From positions 7,986-71,985 of the forward strand of contig NZ_JAIQZM010000024.1 in NCBI RefSeq assembly GCF_023333595.1: a stretch of DNA of 64,000 bases, written 5' to 3'. Position numbers and translations under genes: made by a program. Positions 28,401-36,413 of this stretch are shown here, piece after piece (position 1 is the stretch's first letter; every line of letters starts with the position of its first letter). The notes under the pieces are model-generated. The model was given only the letters and a program-made list of their open reading frames with translations. It was not told the DNA's origin and searched no databases. Origin of the DNA: Argonema galeatum A003/A1 (lineage in GTDB: Bacteria; Cyanobacteriota; Cyanobacteriia; Cyanobacteriales; Aerosakkonemataceae).

Positions 28401-30347
28401 ATGGTAAAAAGTTTTTTCAAACGCTTTCTTATAGCCTCTAGAGTTAGGCTTTCCTCTTATAGCCGCCACTTGAGTCATCAGCTACAGCTTCAAAAGCGCA
28501 GATGGTTTGCCCTCTCGATCGCATTTTGCATCATAATTGCAGCAATAACACCCCGTATCTCTTACTCTGAGACGATATCTAGCGACATCCAAGGACATTG
28601 GGCGCAACCCTGCATTGAAAAGCTAATCCGGCAGGATATCATTACTAGCTACGAGGATGGAAGCTTTCGACCCAATTTGCCAGTAAAGAGGGCTGAATTT
28701 GCAAGGATGCTTGACAAAGCTTTCCCCAATGCACCTAAAGTCCGCAACCCTGTTCAATTTGCCGATATTCCTTCAAATTATTGGGCAGTTGGTGCAATTC
28801 GCAGGACTTATCAAGCCGGATTTCTTTCCGCTTATCTTGGTGAAATTTTCAACCCACTCAAAAAGATTTCGCGAGAACAACTGCTGGTGGCTTTGGCGAG
28901 TGGCTTAAAGTATTCGCCCATTCAGCCGGTAGATAAAACTTTAAATGCAGTTTTTGTAGATGCCCAGGCAATTCCCAATTATGCCCGTCAGGCAGTAGCC
29001 GCTGCAACCGAAAAACAGCTAGTCGTCAATTACCCCGAAGTCGGCACACTCAACCCCAATCTGTTGGCGACGCGAGGAGAAGTATCCGCTTCCTTGTGTC
29101 AAGCATTAGGGTATTTTGGATTAGTACCAGAGGAGTATATTGCTGTAGTTGAAACGCAAACATTATTACCGACAACGCCATCAACAACATCACCTCCAAC
29201 ATCACTGCTAAAAACATCGCTGAGTACATCAAATTCGGAGATCCGAGGCGTTTGGCTGACAAATATAGATAGCGACGTGCTGTTTTCGCGCGATCGCCTC
29301 ACCAACGCCATGCAGCGCTTGCGAAATCTCAACTTCAATACGGTATATCCCACAGTTTGGAACGGCGGTTATACCCTCTATCCTAGCCGCGTAGCACAAC
29401 GAACTTTCGGGCGATCGATCGACCCAGAACCCGGTTTGCAAGGGCGAGATATGCTCAAAGAAATTGTCGAATCAGGGCATAAAAACGGTTTAACAGTCAT
29501 CCCCTGGTTTGAATTTGGCTTCATGGCACCAGCTAATTCCAAATTAGCCAAACGTCACCCCGACTGGCTAACTCAGCGTCGCGATGGCACAAAGGTTTGG
29601 AAAGAAGGGATAGAAGAACGGGTTTGGCTCAATCCTTTTCACCCAGAAGTACAGCAATTCATCATAAATTTAATTACCGAAATTGTTAGCAACTACGATG
29701 TAGATGGAATTCAATTAGACGATCATTTCAGCTTACCAATTGAATTCGGTTACGACAATTTTACAGTCGCCCTATACAAGAAAGAACTCCCTGGTTTTTC
29801 TCCTGACGATAATCCCAGCGAAACCTATTGGGTACGCTGGCGAGCGGATAAAATAAACGACTTCATGACCAAGCTATTCCGTGCTATCAAAACTAGCAAA
29901 CCAAACTGTATTCTTTCTGTGTCTCCTAATCCGCTACATTTCTCTTTACCGGCGCACTTACAAGATTGGTTTACCTGGGAAAGACGCGGTTTAGTGGAAG
30001 AAATTGTCTTGCAAGTGTATCGAGACGACCTCAAACGTTTTATTACTGAATTGGAACGCGCAGAAGTGCAGTTGGCTCAAACTCATATCCCTGTAGCTGT
30101 CGGCATTATGAGTGGACTAAAGAATAACTCTGTTTCCATCGAACAAATTAAAACTCAAGTTCAGGCAGTTCGCGATCGCGGTTTGACTGGAGTGTCGTTT
30201 TTCTTCTATGAAAGTCTCTGGAATTGGGCAAAAGAAACACCGGCAGAGCGCGAAAATGGATTGAAATCCCTTTTCTCTGTGCCAGTGTCAAGACCCAATA
30301 TTTTGCAAGGTGGCCAGCCGCCCAGCAGTAATGAAGGATTAATATAA
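28401..30347 (+). CDS. SLH-domain protein with GHL10 (family-10-like, DUF187) glycosyl hydrolase domain
   Basis: A cell-surface protein of about 648 aa. An N-terminal hydrophobic segment (FALSIAFCIIIAAI) serves as signal or anchor. SLH-type repeats occupy about 55-235 (IQGHWAQPCIEKLIRQDIIT, YEDGSFRPN). A Ser/Thr/Pro linker follows (about 245-265). The GHL10 barrel covers about 270-600 with EIRGVWLTN, IPWFEFGFM and DVDGIQLDDHFS, which hold the likely acidic residues. SLH domains bind cell-wall polysaccharide or an S-layer; the sugar substrate is unknown. The ATG at 28401 is preferred to the TTG at 28386. Confidence 0.9.
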   Translation: MVKSFFKRFLIASRVRLSSYSRHLSHQLQLQKRRWFALSIAFCIIIAAITPRISYSETISSDIQGHWAQPCIEKLIRQDIITSYEDGSFRPNLPVKRAEFARMLDKAFPNAPKVRNPVQFADIPSNYWAVGAIRRTYQAGFLSAYLGEIFNPLKKISREQLLVALASGLKYSPIQPVDKTLNAVFVDAQAIPNYARQAVAAATEKQLVVNYPEVGTLNPNLLATRGEVSASLCQALGYFGLVPEEYIAVVETQTLLPTTPSTTSPPTSLLKTSLSTSNSEIRGVWLTNIDSDVLFSRDRLTNAMQRLRNLNFNTVYPTVWNGGYTLYPSRVAQRTFGRSIDPEPGLQGRDMLKEIVESGHKNGLTVIPWFEFGFMAPANSKLAKRHPDWLTQRRDGTKVWKEGIEERVWLNPFHPEVQQFIINLITEIVSNYDVDGIQLDDHFSLPIEFGYDNFTVALYKKELPGFSPDDNPSETYWVRWRADKINDFMTKLFRAIKTSKPNCILSVSPNPLHFSLPAHLQDWFTWERRGLVEEIVLQVYRDDLKRFITELERAEVQLAQTHIPVAVGIMSGLKNNSVSIEQIKTQVQAVRDRGLTGVSFFFYESLWNWAKETPAERENGLKSLFSVPVSRPNILQGGQPPSSNEGLI

Positions 30348-30353
30348 TTTCAG

Positions 30354-30390
30354 ATTTGAGATTTTTAATTTTAAATTAAAAATCTCAAAT
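30354..30390. terminator. AT-rich perfect hairpin between convergent genes
   Basis: ATTTGAGATTTTTAATTT and its exact complement form 18-bp arms around one base. It could act as a bidirectional terminator, and it belongs to the same GATTTT-type repeat family seen elsewhere. Confidence 0.65.
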
Positions 30391-30873
30391 TTAAATTCTG
30401 AAATTCATAGCGATCGCCACTTCTTGAATCTTTGTACTGGATGAGGGAATTGTATTATCCAACTTGACTACAGAACCAGAAGTATTTGTTAGATAAATCC
30501 AGCGTTTTTGTGTGCTGGCTACCGTTACTTGCCAACCGGGGACTAGCGCCTGGGAACACCAGACGTCAGAGTCAGCGATATTCAGACAGCGATCGAACCA
30601 AGTCAGCTGTTTAACCTGCACTATCCGCAGCGCAGATTTTGGCAACGCCTCACGCTGGGACAAGTCCTTTATCACAGCATCTTTCACGGATACTGACAAA
30701 CTTGTGTTAGTCTGTGATGACTCAGAGACAGCAACAGCGGTATGGGACACCGGCTGTCTAACGCCGAAGTACAAGGCGCTAGTCAACAGCAAAGCTAAGA
30801 AAAAAGGACGTGGTTGCTTAGCTGTTTTATTTAAGGTGGCTGCGGGAGATCCTGTGGTGGTAATTTCTTCCAT
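30391..30873 (-). CDS. Short paralogue of the exported CLGI...QALVPGW-domain protein
   Basis: A 160-aa protein with a signal-anchor-like helix near residues 24-42 (FFLALLLTSALYFGV). The domain at about 60-150 has LRIVQVKQLTWFDRCLNIAD, then CSQALVPGWQVTV and RWIYLTNTSGSVVKLD. It matches residues 85-170 of the 326-aa protein at 20265-21245, including the paired Cys and the ALVPGW motif. It is predicted to be membrane-anchored and extracytoplasmic. No function is recognised. It converges on the SLH/GHL10 gene. Confidence 0.7.
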   Translation of the reverse strand: MEEITTTGSPAATLNKTAKQPRPFFLALLLTSALYFGVRQPVSHTAVAVSESSQTNTSLSVSVKDAVIKDLSQREALPKSALRIVQVKQLTWFDRCLNIADSDVWCSQALVPGWQVTVASTQKRWIYLTNTSGSVVKLDNTIPSSSTKIQEVAIAMNFRI

Positions 30874-31444
30874 AGCTAGCCTCGCAAGTGGATGCTGTCA
30901 GCGGAAAGGGTACTCAGATGTGCTACTACACTCCGATCCTTAAAGACTCCGGAAAACTTGAAATTTTTCTTCAAAGGTTGAGCTTGAGATGCTTTTGCAC
31001 AATGCCTTTACCTCTGACGGAAAAAGATTTTCCTCGTCTCGCCTTACCCAAACGCAAACAGCTTTATTAGAACCAGACACTTGCACCCTGCGAGTTATTA
31101 ATGCAAATAATTTTTATTTGCTACGCTTCTATAAGTCGAATAGCCCTAAGTTTAGCTGGTAAGCAGGAGGCAGAGCCTCCCTTAACTTAGCGCCATTCTC
31201 TATAAGCCTTCTTAAATACTAATTTCCTACATAAATGCCCTTTTTCAAACCCAGAAAATACTGAATTTAATGTTATATATGATACTTAATTTATTACAGA
31301 TTGTAAATTTTGCTACAAGGTATATCATCGTAAGTCCGGCATAAGTTGCGATCGCACGAACTGCCTGAACTTGTTGCTAAGTATAAATATCGTGAGCATC
31401 TGCTTACCAGCAGTAGTTTAACAAACTATCTACCACACTAAGCT
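30874..31444. other. Intergenic region, no gene recognised
   Basis: The 570 bp between the exported-protein gene and the VOC gene fragment contains short frames that look random. Near 31165-31190 a GGCAGAGCCTCCC palindrome-like stretch is visible. Nothing else is supported. Confidence 0.5.
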
Positions 31445-31558
31445 TTACTTTTCGTATATCTCCAGAGGTAGATCGTCTGGATCTTTAAAAAAAGTAAATC
31501 GCTTGCCAGTAATCTCATCGATTCTGATATTTTCAACCTGCACGCCGTGGGATGTTAA
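31445..31558 (-). pseudogene. 3-prime fragment of a split VOC-family (YaeR-like) gene
   Basis: Read on the minus strand from 31558, the sequence gives LTSHGVQVENIRIDEITGKR, then a FTFFKDPD-type motif and PLEIYEK before a TAA at 31445. This is the C-terminal end of a YaeR/glyoxalase-like VOC protein, 37 codons. It continues exactly in frame from the Tyr codon at 32948-32950. The two parts together make 128 aa, the normal size. The fragment has no start of its own. Confidence 0.85.
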
Positions 31559-31720
31559 GTGACATGACCCCGACCTAAAGGTACGGGGCTTCTAAGAATT
31601 ACTTCAAAGATTTCCTAGTTGCTCCCTTGCGGGTTTTTGACTTTGACCTAGACTGAGGTATCTCAGTCCCTGGCAAACCGTCTGCATAGGCGTTTTGGAT
31701 TCCGACGTGTCCCGCCGTAC
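31559..31720 (-). ncRNA. Predicted omega-RNA (reRNA) of the TnpB element
   Basis: In this family the guide RNA scaffold comes from the 3-prime end of tnpB and the right end, and the guide is the flanking DNA immediately beyond it. Here the scaffold would end at the 31568-31588 hairpin and the guide would begin TTAACATCCCACGGCG, which is VOC gene sequence. This is inferred by analogy only. The 5-prime boundary is a guess. Confidence 0.4.
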
Positions 31721-32849
31721 TAATTAGTTCTATTCCTCTATTTCTAATTACTTGTCCACTTGCCACATCTCTATCGGCAATGAATCCACACTTTTGACAA
31801 TGATGTACTCTAACGCTCAAATCTTTTTTGACTGTTGCACCACACTCAGGACACTCTTGAGAAGTCCCCCTAGCGTTGACTTCCCCAAAGAATTTACCAC
31901 GCTTCCAACACACGTACTTGGTGATAGTTCGGAATTGCCCAAAACCAGCATCAAGCATCTGTTTACCAAGCATCCCCTTAGCCAAAGTTCGGTAATCCAA
32001 GTCTTCCATGAAGACCATATCACCAGCGTCACAAAGGGCGTGAGCCTGCTTGAAGTGAAAATCCTTGCGGGTATTGTCAATCGTGTGGTGGATTCTAGCA
32101 ACTTTAATGCGTTGTTTCTCGTAATTTTTAGACCGCTTCTTTTTCCTAGACAGTCTGCGTTGCAGCAATTTCAGCTTGAAGAGCATCACTTTCAGAAACT
32201 TAGGCGATTTTACAAGAACTCCATCGCTAGTTGACAAAAACTTTTCAAGTCCAACGTCTACCCCAATTGGATGTCCATGTGGCATAGGATTGGGAACGTT
32301 AACATCACATTGGATATTGATGTCAGCGTACCATCTATCAGCCTTGTTAATTATCCGAACCTGCTTAACCACAAATCCGCTTGGGATTGCGCGATGCAAG
32401 TTAATTGGAATCAGCCCCAGCTTTGGCAAGGTAATATTTACCCCCTGCACTGGATTCTGTTTAAACTGGGGAAACAACAAAGATTTAAATTGCCCAAACT
32501 TTTTAAATCTGGGGAATCCATGCCCAATTTTTTGAAACCCATCCCATGCTCGGTGCAATTGTTTGATGGCTTGCTGCAAAACTTGGCTCGGTACTTCGCC
32601 CAATCGGGGAAACACCTTTTTAGCGTTTGGCAATGCATTAAGCTGCTTCACTTCGCTAGGGAAAGGACTGTCAGCAGCCATGATGTACTCATGGACAATC
32701 GAGCATCTGTCAACCATGCATTTCCGACTATTACACCAATCCTTAATTTCTCGCAGCCCATAGTTATAGGCAACGCGACAAACATCCATCCACTCTTTGA
32801 GTGACTGCTCTTGAGTGATGTTGGGATAGATTCGATAGCGGTAATTCAT
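31599..32849 (-). CDS. tnpB: RNA-guided TnpB endonuclease (OrfB, IS605 family)
   Basis: A 416-aa protein with an N-terminal OrfB helix-turn-helix part (YRYRIYPNITQEQSLKEWMD) and a RuvC-like nuclease. The three acidic positions are present in GVDVGLEKF, FMEDLDYRTL and ADRDVASG. The zinc finger C-x2-C ... C-x2-C (CPECGATV, HCQKCGF) lies between the last two. The frame is intact and full length, so the protein could be active. The ATG at 32849 (MNYRYRIYPN) fits the family; an ATG nine bases upstream is possible. Confidence 0.93.
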   Translation of the reverse strand: MNYRYRIYPNITQEQSLKEWMDVCRVAYNYGLREIKDWCNSRKCMVDRCSIVHEYIMAADSPFPSEVKQLNALPNAKKVFPRLGEVPSQVLQQAIKQLHRAWDGFQKIGHGFPRFKKFGQFKSLLFPQFKQNPVQGVNITLPKLGLIPINLHRAIPSGFVVKQVRIINKADRWYADINIQCDVNVPNPMPHGHPIGVDVGLEKFLSTSDGVLVKSPKFLKVMLFKLKLLQRRLSRKKKRSKNYEKQRIKVARIHHTIDNTRKDFHFKQAHALCDAGDMVFMEDLDYRTLAKGMLGKQMLDAGFGQFRTITKYVCWKRGKFFGEVNARGTSQECPECGATVKKDLSVRVHHCQKCGFIADRDVASGQVIRNRGIELISTAGHVGIQNAYADGLPGTEIPQSRSKSKTRKGATRKSLK

Positions 32850-32947
32850 GGTTAGCATTCCACTATTTTAACATATTTAGTGGCAGATGCAATGCTAGTA
32901 AATATAAAGCCGTCCTGGAAGGACGGGGTTTTAAACCCAATTTTTCG

Positions 32948-33220
32948 ATAAGCGACAGATTCATCGATATCATCAACTTCAAAAGATAAATGTCTCAGAC
33001 CGCAAGCTTCAGGGGTATTCGGTCGTTTAGGAGGGTTAGGAAATGAAAAAAGCTCAATTTGGTCGCCGTTACCGACTCTCAAGTCCAATTTGTACGAATT
33101 TCTTGCGGATCTGAAAGTTTCTTCAATAATGGAAAATCCTAAAATTTCTACATAGAATTTTTTAGATTTTTCATAGTCAGAGCAAATGATAGCTATGTGA
33201 TGGATTCCTGTCGTTTTCAT
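32948..33220 (-). pseudogene. 5-prime fragment of a split VOC-family (YaeR-like) gene
   Basis: The first 91 codons of a vicinal-oxygen-chelate protein: MKTTGIHHIAIICSDYEKSK, then YVEILGF, QIELFSFPNPP and ACGLRHLSFEVDDIDESVAY. After the Tyr codon the frame runs into IS DNA, giving a false tail of about 30 residues to a stop at 32852. The intact parent resembles E. coli YaeR (129 aa), a glyoxalase-like protein of unclear substrate. The ATG overlaps the end of the upstream gene by 44 bp, so they were probably translated from one message. The product is presumably inactive unless the IS is excised. Confidence 0.85.
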
Positions 33221-33611
33221 CCCTGTCTTGCCTGTAATCCCTACTCTCCATTTCGGATTTTTGCATGAATTGCTTCATTCCCTCAATACCAAGGGCTTTC
33301 GTCAGCGCCTCTGTTCCCATTTGCCTAATCTGTGCTTGAGTCAGGTTGGTCACATCGATCATTTTTGTGAATTTAGGAGGAGCCGCATTTGAACTTTCAG
33401 CCTGTTGTCGGCGACGCTCTTTGATTCTGCCAGCGATCTCCTCGAACGTGGGATTTCCCAGCAATTTATCTCTGTCTCGCGTGTAATCCCCACTACCCAT
33501 CTCGAATTGCTGCATGAATCGCGCCATTCCCGCAGGGCCAAGAGCTTGACTGAGCGCGTCTATTCCCAGTAATCTAATGTCCTCTAGAGTCAGCTTACTC
33601 ACGTCTATCAT
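33177..33611 (-). CDS. Small internally duplicated protein, function unknown
   Basis: A 144-aa soluble protein made of two copies of one unit. Copy 1 (1-83) reads MIDVSKLTLEDIRLLGIDAL, SQALGPAGMARFMQQFEMGS, GDYTRDRDKLLGNPTFEEIA. Copy 2 (84-144) begins with its own Met (MIDVTNLTQAQIRQMGTEAL) and repeats GMKQFMQKSEM and DYRQDRDE, but ends early in unrelated sequence (SHSYHLL). It looks like a tandem duplication fused by read-through. Similar single-unit proteins occur in cyanobacteria, sometimes next to toxin-like genes, but I cannot name a function. It overlaps the VOC gene start by 44 bp. Confidence 0.65.
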   Translation of the reverse strand: MIDVSKLTLEDIRLLGIDALSQALGPAGMARFMQQFEMGSGDYTRDRDKLLGNPTFEEIAGRIKERRRQQAESSNAAPPKFTKMIDVTNLTQAQIRQMGTEALTKALGIEGMKQFMQKSEMESRDYRQDRDENDRNPSHSYHLL

Positions 33612-33764
33612 TTGTTACCGACTAGGGGAAGAAGTGTTTAGAATCAAGGGTTTCGGGAATTGAGAATGTCCTAACCGCCTTGGCGGTTGCTATAAATTAA
33701 AAACGCCAATCTCTGTTCCTGGGAATTTTACCTTCGTGTATGAAATCCAAAATTTGAAATTATT

Positions 33765-34580
33765 TTATTTTTTGACAGGTTTTGGTTGCTGACCGGGTAA
33801 GGCAGGTAAACCCATTTGGTGCCAAAACCGATCGAAACTCGCAGGTTGAACAAAACGCCATGCTACTAAACCTGCTGCTGCAACCACAATCAACGCCACC
33901 GCACCGCCAATCAGACGAGACAGCAAACCACCTCCAGCGCCTCTTCTGCCAGATTGGGAAGGCGTGGCGCTAGAGGCTGATGCAGGCCCTGCCATCGTCG
34001 GTGCAGGACTTGTTGGAGCAGAACTCTGCCTATTTCCAGCAGCTTTTACTTGTCCGTTTCCCTGCACTCCCTCCGAACTGCTGAAGATTTGCAGTTGCTG
34101 AGTCACAGCTGGCGGTCGCTGTTCGGTTCGCACCCACTGCAAAAGTGCTGCCGCCGTGATGCCGCAAAGATTGGGCGTACCCAAAGATGGAATCCGTTGC
34201 AGTATGGGCTGAGTATTAGATACGAAAACAACCAGATTATCGCTATTTTCTTGGGCGAAACCGTAGGTACATTGAGCAACCGCCACTACCAATCTGGCTT
34301 GTTTGCTCATGTTTGAACCGCCGGGTGGAGTGAAGGCGGGATGGGTTGCATGAGCATTAGTCAGTTGCCAACCGCTATTGGGGAAAAAGCGCAAAAACTC
34401 TCTAGCGGTTTTCTCCGCTTCAGGTTCTGGGGCGCGACCGGAGAGAAATTCAATCTCTTCATAGACCACTTGCGGTAGATAGCAGGCTCCTATGCGCGAG
34501 TACTCCTGCCATTCGCGGGTGCTTTTGCCCATCAAGGCGCTGTGGTCTAGAAGAACTAGAACGGGCGGTGGTGTAGGCAT
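33765..34580 (-). CDS. PIN-domain protein with C-terminal membrane helix
   Basis: A 271-aa protein. The PIN-like domain (about 1-160) begins PPPVLVLLDHSALMGKSTRE, with acidic positions in LLDHS, YEEIEFL and the middle region (NLVVFVSNTQPIL), consistent with a PIN nuclease fold. A Ser/Ala/Pro-rich linker (about 180-215) and a membrane helix (GGAVALIVVAAAGLVAWRF) follow. A tail-anchored PIN protein is unusual compared with VapC toxins. No antitoxin gene is adjacent. The ATG at 34580 is chosen over a GTG nine bases upstream. Confidence 0.75.
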   Translation of the reverse strand: MPTPPPVLVLLDHSALMGKSTREWQEYSRIGACYLPQVVYEEIEFLSGRAPEPEAEKTAREFLRFFPNSGWQLTNAHATHPAFTPPGGSNMSKQARLVVAVAQCTYGFAQENSDNLVVFVSNTQPILQRIPSLGTPNLCGITAAALLQWVRTEQRPPAVTQQLQIFSSSEGVQGNGQVKAAGNRQSSAPTSPAPTMAGPASASSATPSQSGRRGAGGGLLSRLIGGAVALIVVAAAGLVAWRFVQPASFDRFWHQMGLPALPGQQPKPVKK

Positions 34581-34660
34581 AACCGTCACTAAAGAATTTT
34601 AGATTTGAGATTTGAGATTTTAGATTTTAGATTTGAAATCTGAAATTTTAAATCGGAAAT

Positions 34661-36193
34661 CTAAAATCCATTATTAACTCCAATTCCCAGACGCCCTGCC
34701 AATCCCGGCGATAAAGGTATGAGAGTTGCTAGAGCGAGGAACAGAGCTAACAAAGCCAAGGCGGCTCGCGCATCATCGGGTTCGGTAATCTCATTTAGGC
34801 TGGGACGCTCTAAATCCCTTTGTAGGAACACTATTACAATTGCCCAGTACATGGCAAGGGGATTTCCTAGAGATACAAGCGCCAGCAGGATTAAAGTTGC
34901 GATCGTCGTTCTGCCAGCCACTTTGCGTCCGTAGATAGCCATCACAATTCTACCGCCATCCAACTGTCCGGCTGGCATCAAGTTTAGCGCTGTAATTACC
35001 AATCCCAACCAACCAATGATTGTCAGCGGGTGAACATCCACCAAAGACTGTTGCAAGGCAGAACCCAGGACAACTCGCGCCAGGGTTCCCACCAGAATCG
35101 AGCCTTGGAAAAATTCAGCTGGAACTTGAAACAAACTACCTTGATGAGAAAGTAACAAGCCTCCAATCAGCATCAGTAGGGATACAATTCCACCAGCAGC
35201 TGGCCCTGCTAAAGAGATATCAAACAAGACGTTTCTGTTGAGCAGGAGAGATTCAAAGCGGGTGATCGCACCAAAGGAGCCTATTTGTAAAGTGGGTAGA
35301 AAATAAGGCAGACTTAAGCGGATTTGGTGACGCCTTGCTAGAAGCCAGTGACCGATTTCATGAGCTGCCAAAACAGCTAAGATTCCCAAAGCGATCGGCA
35401 GGGTTTCTGTATACCGACTGGGATTTTGGTATAAATCGAAGCCCAGCAGCATCCCAGAAGTGCTTAAACAGGTGGTAATTGTCACCACCATGAGGACGAT
35501 CGCCAAGATTTTTTGGTTTAAACTGGCCGGTTTAGGGTCATTGCGGCTGGGTAATATTACAACTGTAGGCTTACCTTCTGGATTTTCGATCAAAAATAGC
35601 CGATAGCGATCGCCCAGTCGTTCCTGCAAAGCAGCTGACAACCGCGTATGGACTGCTTGAGCTTCTCCGCGCAGGTTGCCTTTGAAGACAGCGCCTTCCT
35701 GGTAGGGAATCGTTTCTGTGGCAAAGTAGGTATCGATGCCAAAAATCCCTTGAATCGTCTTGAGATCTTCTTGGGGAATCGGGATCATCTCCATTTTCAA
35801 CTGCGCTAACTCAGGTTGTGCCGTTTCATTCGCTGTCTGGGCCCTTCGAGCTGTCTCTTCTGTGGGGCTTGCTTCGCGATCGACATTCGCCATCTTCGAG
35901 GCACGTTCTTGCCGGATGATATCGTTACCTGCCGATCGCAGTAGCCTACCCAGGTAGATATACAGCCCAGCCGAAACCACCAACATCAATATAATACTGA
36001 CCAGGTTGAGGTAAATGCCTACGGCGAACAAGCCAAAAAACAACAGCCAGGGAGTCATCAGCGCCACCGACTGCAACCAGGCTAAGATTCCCAGTTTCCC
36101 AAAAGGCTTGGCACGGTACAATCCCCAGCCCAATATACCGAAAGTGGCTAGCAGAATTAGTGCTAATACAGAAGTCTCCGATCCAGTGAACAT
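34661..36193 (-). CDS. Site-2 protease family (M50) membrane metalloprotease, EGY-like
   Basis: A 510-aa multi-pass intramembrane zinc protease. HEIGHW provides the HExxH metal site, and LNLMPAGQLDGGR provides the second conserved segment (NxxPxxxLDGG). The soluble domain (about 115-230) has FGIDTYFATETIPYQEGAVF and RLSAALQERLGDRYRLFLIE, the layout of plant EGY1/2 and cyanobacterial homologues. In plants EGY1 acts in thylakoid biogenesis; here the substrate is unknown. The ATG at 36193 follows AAAGG and gives the expected N-terminal helix; the longer frame to 36250 is less likely. Confidence 0.9.
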   Translation of the reverse strand: MFTGSETSVLALILLATFGILGWGLYRAKPFGKLGILAWLQSVALMTPWLLFFGLFAVGIYLNLVSIILMLVVSAGLYIYLGRLLRSAGNDIIRQERASKMANVDREASPTEETARRAQTANETAQPELAQLKMEMIPIPQEDLKTIQGIFGIDTYFATETIPYQEGAVFKGNLRGEAQAVHTRLSAALQERLGDRYRLFLIENPEGKPTVVILPSRNDPKPASLNQKILAIVLMVVTITTCLSTSGMLLGFDLYQNPSRYTETLPIALGILAVLAAHEIGHWLLARRHQIRLSLPYFLPTLQIGSFGAITRFESLLLNRNVLFDISLAGPAAGGIVSLLMLIGGLLLSHQGSLFQVPAEFFQGSILVGTLARVVLGSALQQSLVDVHPLTIIGWLGLVITALNLMPAGQLDGGRIVMAIYGRKVAGRTTIATLILLALVSLGNPLAMYWAIVIVFLQRDLERPSLNEITEPDDARAALALLALFLALATLIPLSPGLAGRLGIGVNNGF

Positions 36194-36413
36194 TTCCAAA
36201 CCTTTGCTAGTCAGACAAACCGCCCGATCGAGTGGGTGCGATCGCCGCACTCCTCATTTTGACACTCTCAGGTCTAAAGACACTTTAGGATGTGGAACTT
36301 TCTCTATCATTCTCAACAGAGCCATAACGGCAGTGAAACGTCTAGAAGATTTTTTGTTCCGCTTCTAGACAGTAGGAATGACAGTGCTAAGGCTATGGTG
36401 GACAATGCCCACT

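Larger units (their letters stand above)
31559..32947 (-). mobile_element. IS200/IS605-family element carrying only tnpB (IS1341 type)
   Basis: About 1389 bp lie between codons 91 and 92 of the VOC gene. The left end (tnpB 5-prime side) has hairpins CCGTCCTGGAAGGACGG (32910-32926) and GGGTTTTAAACCC. The right end has CCCCG...CGGGG (31568-31588). There are no inverted terminal repeats and no target duplication, as expected for this family. No tnpA is present, so movement would need a TnpA in trans. Exact removal restores the VOC frame, which fixes the boundaries to within a few bases. Confidence 0.88.

Noticed and set aside
30888..31070. 60-codon frame in the gap after the exported-protein gene
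   Set aside because: No ribosome-binding site, random composition, and it overlaps the promoter region of the minus-strand gene.
32852..32947. Apparent C-terminus of the VOC ORF (about 30 residues)
   Set aside because: It is IS left-end DNA read in the VOC frame; the true C-terminus lies at 31445-31558 beyond the element.
33177..34580. Toxin-antitoxin pair formed by the PIN gene and the small duplicated gene
   Set aside because: They are over 150 bp apart, and the PIN protein is long, tail-anchored and more like a housekeeping protein than VapC; no evidence of coupling.
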